DNA from: Cladorhizidae sp. MBARI D1340-BT2
Taxonomy: Eukaryota; Porifera; Demospongiae; Poecilosclerida; Cladorhizidae
Direction of reading: 5' to 3'
Assembly: GCA_028752905.1 (NCBI GenBank)
Contig: JAQNBH010000017.1
Span: forward strand, 36,459,101 to 36,523,100
Length of the DNA: 64,000 nt
The notes beneath the pieces are model-generated. The model made no database searches. It was not told the origin of the DNA and saw only the letters and a list, made by a program, of their open reading frames with translations. The position numbers and the translations under genes are program-made. This document shows, one piece after another, positions 9,957 through 21,578 of this stretch. Each line of letters opens with the position of its first letter. The stretch's first letter is position 1.

Positions 9957-11270
9957 CGCTCTTGGAACTAAACACTGGAAGATTATTGCCCACCCCTCCT
10001 CCAACAGCCACCAGCTCGACCCCTCTCCAACCTCACTAGCCACTCCCCTATAATCACTTGCATGGGTGGGAGGTAAGGAGAAGGAATTTGTCCCTTAATT
10101 ATCAAGTTATGCAGAAGAAACCAACAACTACTATTATATTTTGTCGAGGTCAAAATTGTAATGTCAAGTAGAAGTGTTACTTGTGTGTGTGTGTGTGCGT
10201 GTGTAACATGTTCATGTACTTACTATTGTTCTTGTTTCAGTTCTTTGTGGATGTGGGGGTGCGTAGCTCTCAGTGTAGTTGGGGCTGTCCACTCCTAATG
10301 GCAGTCCTTATGATGGCAGTAAGCCAATGCTCCCTCGCTTATTATCCTCCCAGAAACATGGAGGCACCTTCACCTCTTTTCTGCGGGGAGGGAAGCAGGC
10401 GGTGGTAAAGGTCAAAAGTCCCAAAATCCATGTGCTTTTTTTTTGGCCTTCCTTGTATCTTGGGGGGGGGGGGGGGGGTCACTGTCTATCCAGTTCAATG
10501 GATTAACCCTAGAATTGGTAATTGTTGTCACAAATGACCTACATTTTTAGGCTACTTTTGTCTGTTGTCAATGCCCAGTAGACCCACTGTGTGATATCAC
10601 TAGTATTGGAATTAGGGGGGAGTGGGTATTAATAATTCAGCTGCACACGGGTTAAAACAATCAAACAAGAGAAGAAAAATCTACATATTTGGTGTCTCGT
10701 AAGAATTTCTTTCAGAAAACTTCCTCCTACTGGAACACTTCCACACATACAACACCACACAATATATACGTGTCTAGAAGCTCCATATATAATTAATATC
10801 TGCCGGCTTTTCTCTTCCATCCTGCAGGCCTCTGGTGCTCACACATGGTCCACCAAGGCCTTCCTAGTATCTAGATATCACGTATGTCTTGAACACGGGA
10901 GAGAGTTGCGTGTTTTTTTTGGTTTTTTGTCCTCTCATGGCCCACAGAGACAGCATAATACTGCATAATAACTAGACATGTGTCATTTTGTTCAGCAAAA
11001 TATGATGTTTTTATGTCATTTTTGGGAGGTAAAATATGTGCTGAAAATGGCAAAATATGTGATTCTGAAATTCAGATAAGTAGGGGCTATATATCATATT
11101 ATGGGATAGAACAACTAGCAGTCAGAAGCACGAGAATAGAAACAGTGTGTCGCCATAATTTTGACCACATTCTATTCAGTCAAACGGTGGTGCCTGTCAG
11201 TCAACACAGTTTTGTAGACTGAAAAGGTTCTCTCCACGTCGACATTGGCGGTAGGGCAGAACTTGAAATT
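9957..11270. other. Non-coding stretch with GT repeat and poly-G
   Basis: Holds a GT microsatellite (about 10181-10204), a poly-G run of 17 (10462-10478) and a short repeat at 10049-10105 (TATAATCACTTGCATGGGTG...) that recurs at 16632-16700 inside the RTK-B first intron. No exon recognised. Confidence 0.5.
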
Positions 11271-11369
11271 CAGGTGTGGATCCAGGGGGGAGGGGTTTCT
11301 GGAGTTGCAACCCCCCCCCCCCCCCCCCCCATAATGTTCTAAACACTATCTCCACCTCCAGTTTCTTTG

Positions 11370-11515
11370 TTAGATATAGACACTTTATTAGATATAGACA
11401 TGACTTGTTAGATATAGACACTTTGTTAGATATAGACACTTGTTAGATATAGATACATGTACTTGTTAGATATAGACACTTGTTAGATATAGACACTTGT
11501 TAGATATAGACACTT
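11370..11515 (+). repeat. 17-bp tandem repeat (TTAGATATAGACACTTG)
   Basis: About eight imperfect copies of a 17-bp unit within the left end of the hAT element at 11271. Confidence 0.9.
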
Positions 11516-11651
11516 TGGTTAAGCTACAAACTGTTAAATATGAATGAAATTCTAGTAAATCCACACTCCTGGAATGTGGCTGTGCATGATAATAGCTATC
11601 TAGCTATATAGTCATTTTGCATTCATTTTGCATCTGCCATCAATATTGCCA

Positions 11652-14320
11652 TGTCTGGAAGTAGAAAGAGGCCAGCACCAAGGGATTGCACCCAACTGAC
11701 AACTTTTAAAAAAAGGTAAGATACAATATACAGCTAGTATATGAACAATAAGGGTTAACAGTTGAATGCTCAATTTATAATAGCCTTCTAATTAATGTAG
11801 AATCGAGTCTGGGTCCCATATCCCTGTGTCAATGACTGCTGATGATGGTAACTCTAGTGCATCAACTGATATAGATTTTTATTTGTTCAATCACGATCAA
11901 TGTCGACAGTCACGTCACAACAACTACATCGAGCTCTTCCTTGTCAATGCCAACTACTGTTTCTCAGTTATGCTCAGCAACAATTGATAGATGACTACAT
12001 CACTCATCCGTCAACTAGTGGACAGGTGGACTTGGGGACAATAGTTGAAGATGCTCAAGGTAACTGGGATAAGCTTAGGTCATTAGCAAATAATATCCTC
12101 ATCATTCCAAACCTTCTTCTTCTGATCATCTTCATCACATCAGGTTACTAAACTAGGAAAAACCTGGAGTGTATCCTTTCAGCTTGGATGGTTAGTACAA
12201 TTTCCTTGGCTTTCATATAGCACTGTTCTTGCAGGTGGTCTTTGCAGATAGTCTACAGTTTTTCCAGAGCAGCCAGGTAGAGGCAGTGTTTCTGGAGTTG
12301 ACAATCGTTCTGGTTTGTTAGTTTTGTCCCCATACCAGAAACCATACTCAAAAGCACTTGGCAAGGATGGTGTACTTGTATGCCATGATCAGACTCGGCC
12401 GTGCAGCTGAGAGGGTAGACTTTTTCTCAGAAATTTTAACCAACCAGATGAAAGGATAGATACAAGGCTATTGAAACAGAGCAACCAACAAGCTGAAGGG
12501 AACAGGCATGTTCTCAGCAGATAGTTTTGGCTGTAGAGTTTTTGGCAAAGCAAGCACTACCATTCAGAGGCCACTCTGACTACAGAGTGGATTTCTCAGA
12601 TGAAGATGTCAACAGGGGCAATTTTGTAGCCACACTTCAGCTTTTGGCTAAGACAAATAAGCTCCTACACAAACACCTTCTCTCAGCTAAAAGGAATGCG
12701 AAGTATACCAGCAAGACCATTCAAAATGAGGTTATTCACATATATGCATCTAAAATTAGAAAGCAAATAACTGAACAGCTCCGAGAATTTTTTTTGCCTT
12801 TTACCATCATTGCTGATGAAGCCACAGATCCTCATTCTAATCAAGAGATTCTTTCTGTGTGCTTCAGGTATGTTGATCTGTTCTCCCACTGATCCTCATA
12901 TTAAGGAGTGCCTGATTAGCTTTGTCTACTTGGACTGAGCCAATGTATCATCAATTTCAAGAAAGATTCATTAAACAGTTTCTAGTCCTTCAGTTTCTTT
13001 AGATCCCTGTAGAATTAGAGGGCAAGCTTATGATGGTGCATCTGTGATGTCATCCAGCATTGCAGGAGTCCAATCTAAAGTCAAGGAGGTCAGCCCACTA
13101 GCTCTGTACACACACTGATACTCACACTGCCTTAATCTTTCAATTGCCAGAGCATGTCTTGTTCAGGAAGTACGAAACTTGGTTTTAGTTATAAATTAAG
13201 CACACCTCTTTTTAGCTCACAACCCTAGGAGACAAAATCTTTTTGAACTTACAGTCAATGAATTTCTTGCCTTCTTCAAAAGCAAGAAAGCTTCCAGAAA
13301 TGTGTAAGACAAGATGGGTAGAGAGACATACATGCTTTGAAGTGTTTCTTGAAATGTATGAGCCACTTATCACTTTCTTAGATGTCCTACAAATTTATGC
13401 TCATCAGATGGGAGCTGGAATTGGGATACTGAGACAAGAGTGAAAGCACAAGGTCTGAAAGCTGCTCTCTCTTCTTTTCAAACTCTTGTGTTTTTATATT
13501 CACCAAGAATGTTCTTGATGAAGTGAAAATACTTGCTTCAAAACTTCAGAAGCAGGATCAAGATATATATGAGGCCTATAACAAAGTTACTGAAGTGATT
13601 GAATACTTGAAAACCCTCAGAAAGAATATTGACACCGTTTTTAGCTTGTGGTGGTATTGTGAGGTATTTGAACTGGCCGAGTCAATTGGTGTGAGTGAGA
13701 GTGTTCCAAGAAAGACAAGCATTCAATGGAATTGAAGCAACACTCCAAATCAGCAAAAGAGCATTACAAGAGATTCGTTTGTGCTGGATTCATTCATTAA
13801 CCAGTTGGAGGAAAGATTTCAAGGTGAGGGAAAACAAAGTCATATGCTTTTGTGCCTTGTGCCTTCAGTGCTCAACTACAATCCGAGTGTTCAACTATCA
13901 CAACATATAGATGACCTTCTGTACTGGGAACAAGATCTTCCATGTTCCTTGTCTCTCAAAAGTGAACTAAGAAGATGGCAATCATTGTGGGAGCATAAGC
14001 GAGACAAAGATGAGGCTTCCATCCCCAACAATCTTCTCCTAGCTCTTAGCTCTTGTGACTCTGACTCTTTCCCAAACATTCATTGCTTACTAGTCTTTGC
14101 TTACACTCTGCCTATCACCAGCGCTGAAGCAGAACGATCATTTAGTTTGCTCAGGAGGATAAAGACATATACAAGGTCGACTTTGACTGAACAACACTTT
14201 TCTTATCTTGCTGTAATAGCCATGAACTATGGAGTGAGAGTGTCATTTGATGATATCTGCCATGCTTTTGTGCAGTGTCACCCGAGAAGGCTCTTTCAAG
14301 CTTCACTATTTATTAACTGA
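11652..14320 (+). pseudogene. hAT transposase (DUF4371 plus C-terminal dimerisation domain), pseudogene
   Basis: Begins MSGSRKRPAPRDCTQLT at 11652 with a gtaaga donor shortly after, so the ancestor was probably spliced. The DUF4371 block at 12527-12892 includes FLAKQALPFRGH and the catalytic-type motif TIIADEATD. The segment 13243-13735 has KTRWVERHTCFEVF. The C-terminal open frame of 179 residues (13781-14320) is intact and holds the hAT dimerisation motif SAEAERSFSLLRRIKTYTRS. Stops and shifts at about 12893, 13440 and 13735 break the middle. The family relatives are ZMYM1/THAP12-like proteins. It could not make a full transposase as written, but the C-terminal part might still be translated. 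Confidence 0.85.
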
Positions 14321-14770
14321 AAATAGTTTCCTGTTTATCTTTAGTTGCTGTTCTTTTAAGCTGATAAATATTCTTATTCATTACACAGTACAGTGTGCAT
14401 GGGCTAGTTCTCCACCCCTGCACCTCCCCCCCCCCCCCCCCCCCCCCCCCACCCCTCCCTGTACCTTTCTAATATTCCTGGATCCACCCCAGCATCTTCC
14501 TTAGGTTGTTAGTAGGTAGGCAGCCAGGACCATAGCCAGGAATAATTAAAGTGGAAGGTGCATGGATTATCGGGATCAAAGGTAGAGAGAAATACAGATC
14601 ATAAATGCTTATTTAGTTTCAGTTTAATAGTGGCCATAGTCTGTTGCACATCTATATGTTCCAGAGCCTGAGTAGTCGAGTAAAATAAAAGTGCCTGGAA
14701 AGATTATTACACATCCTCGAGTGGTTGAGCTTTAGTGACTGTGATGATTGAGTGTTGTCGGAGGTGAAAG

Positions 14771-15950
14771 TTATGTGGCTCGATATATTGAAGCTGGTAG
14801 TTGTATGCTCCTTATGAAAAACATAATGTCAGCAAGTTCAAAAAAATATATCAGTGGAAGAATCTTTAGTTCAACAAGTCTAGACTTATAGTCCATGGTG
14901 TAATTATTGTTTAGAACAAATTTTGTAGCACGTCTTTGGATTCTTTCCAATGCCACAATATCTTGAAGTCTCCAGAGAGGTGAACCATATACCAATTGAG
15001 AACTAATGAGAGCTAGATAAAGGGTCTTTTTGATTTTCACAGAGTTGACATGACTGAAAGTTCTATGTATTAGACCTAGGCACTTATATGCTTTACTTAA
15101 AATATGATTGTAGTGAAAATTCCAGCTCAGATAATTCAATACGTATATACCAAGGTATTTGTAGTGGTCCACTGATGGGAGTTGATGATCATTAATGTTG
15201 TAAGGAAATGAGATTAGAGATGCTGATTTTGGTATGAATTGGAGAAGAGCACATTTACCTACATTAAAGGAGAGGTTGTTTTCAGAGCTCCAGTGGAAAA
15301 GAGAGGAAAGATTACGTTGAAGATATTGAGAACTGGTAGGACTATTAGCTTGATTTAATAATTTAGTGTCGACTGCAAACAGGAAAACTGTTGAATGCTG
15401 CACTGAGAGAGGCATGCCATATATATATAAAAGAAATAATAAAGGACCAAGAATACTGCCTTGCGGCACGCCAGAGGTGACTGGTAATGGACCTGAAAGT
15501 TGATTGTTTATGTGGGAACAGGATGATAAATAAGTCTTAAACCACAACAACAAATTACCAGTGATACCAGCACGCTCAAGTTTGATGAGCAATTCCTGAT
15601 GGGAGACAGAATCGAATGCTTTAGAAATGTCTGGGTAGATAGTGTCAACTTGTATCTTGTCTTCTAAGGAATTTCGTACCTGGTTGAGGAACATAATTAA
15701 CTGTTGAATAGTGGAGTGATGCTTACGGAAACCAAATTGTGAGTTAGTAATTGATGGGCTGATGAAATCAAATATTTTATTGAAGATTATGCATTCTAGT
15801 ACCTTAGAGATGGAACAAAACAGTCTATAGATGGTCGTTTGTGACCTATCTCCAGACTTGAAAATTGGAATAATGCGATGCGTCTTCCATTCAGATGGAA
15901 GGCTATAGAACTGTAAGCACAGGGAGAAAAAGTGATGGATAGCGCTGAAA
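14771..15950 (-). pseudogene. LINE reverse transcriptase, CR1/L2/Jockey-like
   Basis: Non-LTR retrotransposon reverse transcriptase, truncated at its 5' end. In order from about 15946: FYSLPSEWKTHRIIPIFKSG, ITNSQFGFRKHHST (finger motifs), DISKAFDSVSHQELLIKL (motif A), SGVPQGSILGPLLFLLY (motif B), then FAVDTKLL where the family has F/YADDTKL (motif C), KCALLQF and YKYLGIYV (motif D/E), and the thumb YGSPLWRLQDIVALERIQRRA. The open frame starts at Met 15694 but homology extends in frame upstream to a poly-C run at 15954-15972. The second catalytic Asp of motif C is kept but the first is Val, so the enzyme is probably inactive. The endonuclease domain is absent. Confidence 0.9.
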
Positions 15951-15953
15951 TCA

Positions 15954-15972
15954 CCCCCCCCCCCCCCCCCCC
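15954..15972 (+). repeat. Poly-C run of 19 bases at LINE 5' break
   Basis: A C run marks the point where recognisable LINE sequence ends on its 5' side. Confidence 0.85.
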
Positions 15973-16432
15973 TCTCCCATTGCCTCCCATGGAGCCTCCC
16001 CTGCCCAACACAATTTCACTTCATCAAGGTCATCACACATGCTTTGTACCCACGCCACCCTTCTCAAAATAAACCTCCTGTCTCAAGGGCAACCTAGGCC
16101 TCTCCCTGAAAGCACACACATTTTTCAGGACTTGCCATCTCCCTGTGGAGAGGGACCTGCTTCCCTCTGGATTAGGCGCCAGCCCTCACCCCTGCTGCAG
16201 TGCTTGTCCTTTTTTAACCTTCAGCACAAAATTTGTCATTATTTTTCTACGACTGTTGTGTACGTACATACACGCGAACGTATTTTGAAGGCTGCTTGTA
16301 GCGAGGCAGTCAAGTCAGCTAGGTAGTTGCTCCCTATGCCGGGAAATCAAGCTGGAAGGTAGCTGCTCTTGGACCCCCGCGGAACATTGAAGGATTTTCC
16401 CCGCCGTCTAAAATATTTTCGTTGTTTTTCGG

Positions 16433-16440
16433 TATATAAA
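16433..16440 (+). promoter_or_regulatory. TATA box of RTK-B
   Basis: TATATAAA lies 81 bases upstream of the ATG of the signal-peptide exon, which would put transcription start near 16465 with a short 5' leader. The upstream 150 bases are relatively GC-rich compared with the surroundings. Confidence 0.5.
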
Positions 16441-16520
16441 ATGTTGCGATTTGCTCTTGGATTTTGATGAAGGGTACTTTATTTTGTTGTTAAGAGCTAC
16501 ACTTGTGTGTGGGCAACTGA

Positions 16521-16596
16521 ATGGCTGTACTGGAGATATCATTCTGCATGGCTGCAGTCCTCCTGAGCCTTGTCTTGAGTGGAGCAGATGGTATTG
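16521..16596 (+). CDS. RTK-B exon 1: signal peptide
   Basis: ATG at 16521 opens MAVLEISFCMAAVLLSLVLS followed by GADGI, then a consensus donor gtaagt at 16597. This is a textbook secretory signal: short N-region, hydrophobic core of about 13 residues and a small-residue cleavage region. The exon ends in phase 1, which matches the phase 1-1 Ig exons downstream on the same strand. A TATA box lies upstream. It is assigned as the first exon of RTK-B because it is the only signal-peptide exon seen before the Ig and kinase exons. The link across the long TE-filled introns is inference. The exon could instead belong to a separate secreted protein. Confidence 0.65.
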
Positions 16597-16631
16597 GTAA
16601 GTATTGATTTGAGCTAATCTTTGTTCACTGC

Positions 16632-16700
16632 CTATAATCACTTGCGTGGGTGGGAAGTAAGAGAAGGAATTTGTGGCCCCTTAATTACCAAGCTCATCTT
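16632..16700 (+). repeat. Dispersed short repeat, second copy
   Basis: The block TATAATCACTTGCGTGGGTG followed by GGAAGTAAGAGAAGGAATTT closely matches 10049-10105. Family unknown. Confidence 0.65.
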
Positions 16701-17790
16701 AGATCACAGTTAATGTGGTGATCTTAGCAAGGAACACAATACTGGTAGACATGACAAGGATGTGTAATATTGACTTTGATAATATAGCCCCCCAACCCCA
16801 GGCCGGCATCCTAATGTTCGGATTAATTTCCAAATTTCAATGGGGCTACATAATGCATCTCATTGCATCCATTTATTCTTATCAACCTTTAGTATCAACC
16901 TTTGGTATGACATCATTTGTTAACTCTGATGATGGAGCGCATCACTGAATTCCCTTCTCCTGTGTTCTGGCCTCACCTGCTGCTAATGAGGTTGTTAACA
17001 GCAATTCTATGCTTCTGTTATGATGGCGTGCAGTATTTGGAACCCAAGTATGTGTATTTGCTCACTTTTAATGAAATTGGATGTATTGGGATAATGTCGT
17101 GACAACAAACCAAACAAGAGTTCAACGGTGATGTGGAAATCCAAGAGCTAGTGCTTTATTTGAAGCACGAGCAGCAACTCTGTAATAAGGAGAGAGAAGT
17201 GAGCTCTTTTTACTTGGCCAATCTAGGGATTGTGACGACGATCACAATGAGGTGTCAATTCTGCTGATCCTAGAAAGTTCCCTATAAAATAGTGATCTTA
17301 CCCCTTCTTGTTAGAGTCTTTGTTTTTATGTTTGTATGTGGTATATTATATGGTGGCTTTCAAACAGTTTTTAAGTATGTACATGCTAATAATTATGTAT
17401 ATTTTCTTGCCAGACTTTGGGAGAAACAGGAGGGGGTTTTTTCTGGAGGGGAAACTTGCTCCCTCCTCTCCCTGTTGACACCTGCTAGGTATAATTACAG
17501 TCACATATGCAGAAGTATTTATTTGCCAATAACATCCAGAATGATTTCTGTTGCACCCCTGTGACTATTGCTTGGATTAATTAGAACATCTGTGGCTTTA
17601 CTCACGAGCCTGTGATCCGGGATTGAGAAATTTGGTTGGTCATTTGCAGGTTGACATTTTTATGTGGATGCCATACGTGCAGTTGCTGTGGCAGTATTTG
17701 AAATAAGTTTTCTGCCTTGACTAATGGCATCCAGGTAATTTGCAAACCCTCAGGTAATTGGTAGTTTCCTGTCTTCTTGGCTTTCTGCAG

Positions 17791-17861
17791 CAGCGGCCTC
17801 GCTGTCCTATTACCAAAGATGCCAATGTCCCAGTGGCCAGCTATTGCATGTGTGTTTGCAG
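17791..17861 (+). CDS. Possible small RTK-B ectodomain exon
   Basis: A strong pyrimidine tract and cag (17770-17790) precede an open stretch reading, in the phase left by exon 1, AAASLSYYQRCQCPSGQLL, then HVCLQ, before a weak donor gttgag at 17862. The in-phase fit (1 in, 0 out) and the cysteines suit an extracellular segment. The donor is poor and no domain is recognised, so this is a candidate only. Confidence 0.33.
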
Positions 17862-17972
17862 GTTGAGTTGGTCTGTGTGGAGTATAGCCAGCAAAACAAT
17901 GCTAGCAAAGATCTTTGACTCTCTGAATATACCAGGCTTGGTCTGTAATTATAGCTCATTCCACTTCATGTA

Positions 17973-18215
17973 CATAGGTCATGAGGCCTCCTTCAGGTAC
18001 ATAGGTTACAAGGCTCCCTTCAGATAAATAGTCACGAGGTGCTCTTCAGGTGCATAGATCACGAGGCCCCCTTCTGGTGCATAGGTCATGAGGCTCTCTT
18101 CAGGTGCATAGCTCACGAAGCCCCCTTCAGGTACATAGCTCACGAAGCCCTCTTCAAATGCATAGTTTATAAGGCCCTCTTCAGGTACGTAGGTCACAAG
18201 GCCTCCTTCAGGTAG
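17973..18215 (+). repeat. 27-bp minisatellite, left part
   Basis: About nine copies of a 27-bp unit (CATAGGTCACGAGGCC then CTCTTCAGGTA). Because 27 is divisible by three, the minus strand is open and would read a 9-residue repeat, but it shows no other sign of coding. The array is interrupted by a hAT insertion and resumes at 20717. Confidence 0.95.
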
Positions 18216-20716
18216 CAGGACCGTCGGAAGCAAATTGGAAGTGGTGAGGCCATTAGATACTACTACTGCAAATTATTGTCTTACGTAACTATTGTGCAAT
18301 AGGTAACGACGAATAAATAATAATTTCCGTATTTGATATTTTTTTCATTTATATACTTGCATTTGTTCATTCCATCATTCTTGTTACCATGAATTTACCT
18401 TTACCACAATAATAACAATATTAACAACAGCAGTTTATGATAAATCGGTAGATATGAATTTTCCAAAAATATGTTGTCTGTGTTCGCTACCAAAGATTAA
18501 TCTGTTTGCAGTTTCAATCAAGTTCAACTTGTCGGTGAGCTCTCGGTGTATATGCAAAACAATTATGTGATTCAGCCTAGCTTGTGCCACATAAGAGCAT
18601 GCATATGTCTCAACCCTACGCAGGGCACTGAATGATCACTCACTCACTGCATTTGTTGCAGGCATAACAAGAAGGAGTTGAAATAGCTCGCATACTTCAG
18701 ATAAGAGTTCCCTTTAAACTGCTGTCCTGGTAGTGAAGAACTTGACTAATTCAGGAAGGTCAACATTTGAGCTGCCGTCATTGCTGTAGTTAGCAGAGAG
18801 AATTTTAAGTTTAGTTTTCAACAAATAAGCATTAAAATCAGATGCATAAAAGTCAGTTACGAAATCAAACTCGACTTGATAATTCTCTCCCTGCACTGCC
18901 TTCAGCACTAAATCCTGTACATTATGATACACTCTGAATCCAGGCTGGTTAAACCAATCAGAAATGCAGGTAACAATAAGATCCAATGCTCAAAGAAGAT
19001 ATTATGTCGATAATGATCTTCTGGAGTGGCTGCATATGAACCTTCTGCTCCATCTTCAAACCTTCGTGGGACCTTGCGGCGAAGTGAGTTTGGTTCTGAA
19101 ATATTAAGACTTTCAGCTTGCTTACAAACCTTTTCCCAAAAACAATTTGAAGTTTGAATCTGACCCGAGTAATTTAAGTGTATTCACAGTCATAAAAGCA
19201 ACCACCTGTCCCTCTGCGGCAGATATGTCACTCTTTTGGAGTCTTTTACTTAAATTATCACTCTACCGAAGTAATGCTTCCCCCAAAGCAACACCATATT
19301 AAAAATCAAAGTTCTTCATTTGAGATGAAACACCTATGGTACGAGCCTTCATCTCAGAATCCTTCACAACATCGAGTAACTTATTCCATAGCTCTTGGAG
19401 TACTTCATAATTATTTAAGATACTTTATGAAAGCATCTGCCTTGACTGTCCACCTGGTTTGACATAGCACCCTTACTTCAGGTGTATCTGGAGCCATCTC
19501 TGTTTTCAAATGTTGAAATATGACATCTTGACGTGGAGATTTCTTGATGAGCTTTGTGATTTCATGAGTTGTGTCAAGGGAATCTCTCATTAGCTTGCAC
19601 TGTTTGATGGTCTCCACATGCCAAATTCAAAGCATGGCCATAACAGTGCATATAAATAGCCCTAAGTTCTTCTTTTTGCAATCTAGTAACCACTCCAGAT
19701 CACTCATAGTAGCTGCCGCATCATAACATTGCCCCTTGCATTTCGAAATAGAAAGGTTTAGCCGTCGGAGAACATCAAATATCACTGCAATGATTGTGTT
19801 AGCATCAATAGTGTCAACCATAAATGGGCCGATAAAGTCTTCATGTACTTTAAAGTCATCACTGACCCAACGAATGCACAGAACAACTTGCTCACGGTTT
19901 GATGCATCCGTGGTTTCATCTACCATTATGGTGAAAAATGATGCACTATGAATGGATTTTGACACATCTTGAAGTATTTGAAGAGCCATTACTTTCATTT
20001 CATTTTGCATGTCTCCTGATGTGTATTTGTCAGTTTTCTTCTTGATCCATTCAAATACTCTGGCATCATCTTCTCCATGGAGCTTGAGCAACTGCATATA
20101 ATTGGAATCAGACTCATCTCCTCCACCTCGAAGTGGCAAGGATTGTCTAGCTAAAAATTGCACATTGGATAGCAGCTTTAAAAAGCACTGTTGACGTTCT
20201 ATTTAGCTAACTGGGATGAGAGGACTTCACCTATATCTTGAGTACTGGATGGGAGGGTGACAGTGTTAAAAACAGCATCTTTGTGGCATTGACTAGATTC
20301 ATGGTTAGGGAACTTAACACATGTATCTTTCCAGATAACCAGTTGAAATAAAACTTGCTTCACTGAATTCAATTTGTTTTCAGAGTAAGCCTTCACACAT
20401 AAAAAGCAAAATGCAGCATCACTCCCCTCATCATTAGTGTATCCAAGGCCAGCGTTGAAACCAACATGGTAGAAACGGTCACTTCACTGTTGTCTTTTTT
20501 ACAAATTATCTTTTTGTGAAGTTAAAAGAGATTTGTTGATGAGGCTTGTCACCAACTCAAGACACCTGGCTTGAAGTACCTCCTTGCGTTGATAAAGACA
20601 TCTTCTTGCGTAACAGATGGCTTAGTAGGACATCAACTCACTACGACACCAGGCCCCTTTAGGAGAAAAGTGGTGAGGCCAAAACCTCACCAGCCGCAGT
20701 GGTTCCGACGGCCCTG
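18216..20716 (-). mobile_element. hAT-type element with exact ends, 2.5 kb, inserted in a minisatellite
   Basis: Left end CAGGACCGTCGGAA and right end TTCCGACGGCCCTG are inverted repeats (13 of 14 match). Flanks are GGTAG (18211-18215) and GGTAG (20717-20721). Removing the element plus one GGTAG restores a normal 27-bp minisatellite unit of the right length, so the target duplication is exactly 5 bp. The transposase lies on the minus strand. Confidence 0.92.
18480..20470 (-). pseudogene. hAT transposase (zf-TTF, DUF4371, dimerisation), pseudogene
   Basis: Reads from the right. The N-terminal zf-TTF end is near 20460 (GFNAGLGYTNDEGSDAAFC, then FLCVKAYSENKLNSVK). The DUF4371 block at 20163-19627 has FLARQSLPLRGGGDESDSN, FTIMVDETTDASNREQVVL and CKGQCYDAAATMS. 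The next segment has THEITKLIKKSPRQD and VLCQTRWTVKADAF (19617-19411). A late segment is at 18986-18714. The dimerisation motif at about 18650 reads ATNAVSE, stop, SFSALRRVET. The family has SERSFSAL there, so an Arg codon has become TGA, which fits a CGA to TGA change. Frameshifts near 20165, 19620 and 19400 also break it. Not functional as written. Confidence 0.88.
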
Positions 20717-20790
20717 GGTAGGTAGGTCATGAGGCCCTCTTCAGGTACATAGATCATAAGGCCCTCTTTAGGCACACAGGTCACAAGGCA
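20717..20790 (+). repeat. 27-bp minisatellite, right part
   Basis: Resumes the same 27-bp unit interrupted by the hAT element at 18216-20716. Confidence 0.93.
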
Positions 20791-20984
20791 TGGTTATGAA
20801 TGTGGTCTTGTATTTAGTACAGATTAATATCTGGTACATATCCTCTTTCTTCCCCCCCCTCCAAGAATTCCTATGGTTGAGCATGTAGCATGTATCATCA
20901 AGTTTTGTCAAGAGTGCAAGTGACAACATCAAAGAAATTGTGTGTATGTTAGTAACATTTGCTTGCAACACACTCCTTCACCCT

Positions 20985-21350
20985 CCTATATCACACCTGT
21001 AGACACACTCACACACTCCTACCCTCCTATATCACACCTGTAGACACACACTCTTACCTTCCTATATCACCCCTGTAGACACACACACACACACTCTTAC
21101 CCTCCTATATCACACTTGTAGACACACACACTCTTACCCTCCTATATCACACCTGTAGACACACACACTCTTACCCTCCTATATCACACCTGTAGATACC
21201 TTCCTATGTCACACCTGTAGACACACACACTCTTACCATCCTATATCACACCTGTAGACACACATACCCTTACCCCCCTACACCTGTAGACACACCCCCA
21301 TACCCTCTTATATCACACATGTAGACACACACACTCTTATCCTCCTATAT
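20985..21350 (+). repeat. Minisatellite with about 37-bp unit
   Basis: Eight or so copies of CTCCTATATCACACCTGTAG followed by ACACACACTCTTAC, with variable CA stretches. No coding signal. Confidence 0.9.
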
Positions 21351-21374
21351 GATGCACACAGCATGGTTAATAAT

Positions 21375-21570
21375 ATATTCACCCTTCTCTCTTCCCCCTC
21401 TCTCCCCCCTCCTCCTTCTCTCTCCCCTCCCTCTCTCCCCCCTCTCTCCCACCTCCTCCCTCTCTCTCTCCCTCCTCCCTCTCTCTCCCCTCCTCCCCCC
21501 TCCTCCCTCTCTCTCCCCTCCCTCTCTCCTTCCCCTCTCTTCTCCCTATATCTCTCCCTCTATGTGTCAA
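21375..21570 (+). repeat. CT-rich simple repeat
   Basis: Nearly pure C/T on the + strand. Open frames here (Ser/Pro/Leu-rich or Arg/Glu-rich) are by-products of composition. It sits immediately before the Ig exon and would supply its polypyrimidine tract. Confidence 0.92.
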
Positions 21571-21578
21571 TTTTAAAG

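Larger units (their letters stand above)
11271..14492 (+). mobile_element. hAT element, ZMYM/THAP12-like, 3.2 kb, decayed
   Basis: Left end CAGGTGTGGATCCAGG (11271) and right end CCTGGATCCACCCCAG (to 14492) are inverted copies of the hAT end also seen at 8807-9951. Long poly-C runs lie just inside both ends (11311-11330 and 14426-14450). A clear target duplication was not found. A 17-bp tandem repeat lies within the left part. The interior holds a transposase pseudogene. Confidence 0.72.

Noticed and set aside
10181..10506. Overlapping ORFs of about 75 residues near a GT repeat
   Set aside because: No domain, low complexity at both ends, and no conserved splice context.
18006..18233. 75-residue minus-strand frame with a 9-residue repeat
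   Set aside because: It is the 27-bp minisatellite. The frame is open because the period is divisible by three, and the array is interrupted by a transposon.
20985..21350. CRISPR-like alternation of repeats and variable stretches
   Set aside because: The variable parts are only CA microsatellite length changes, not spacers, and the DNA is animal.
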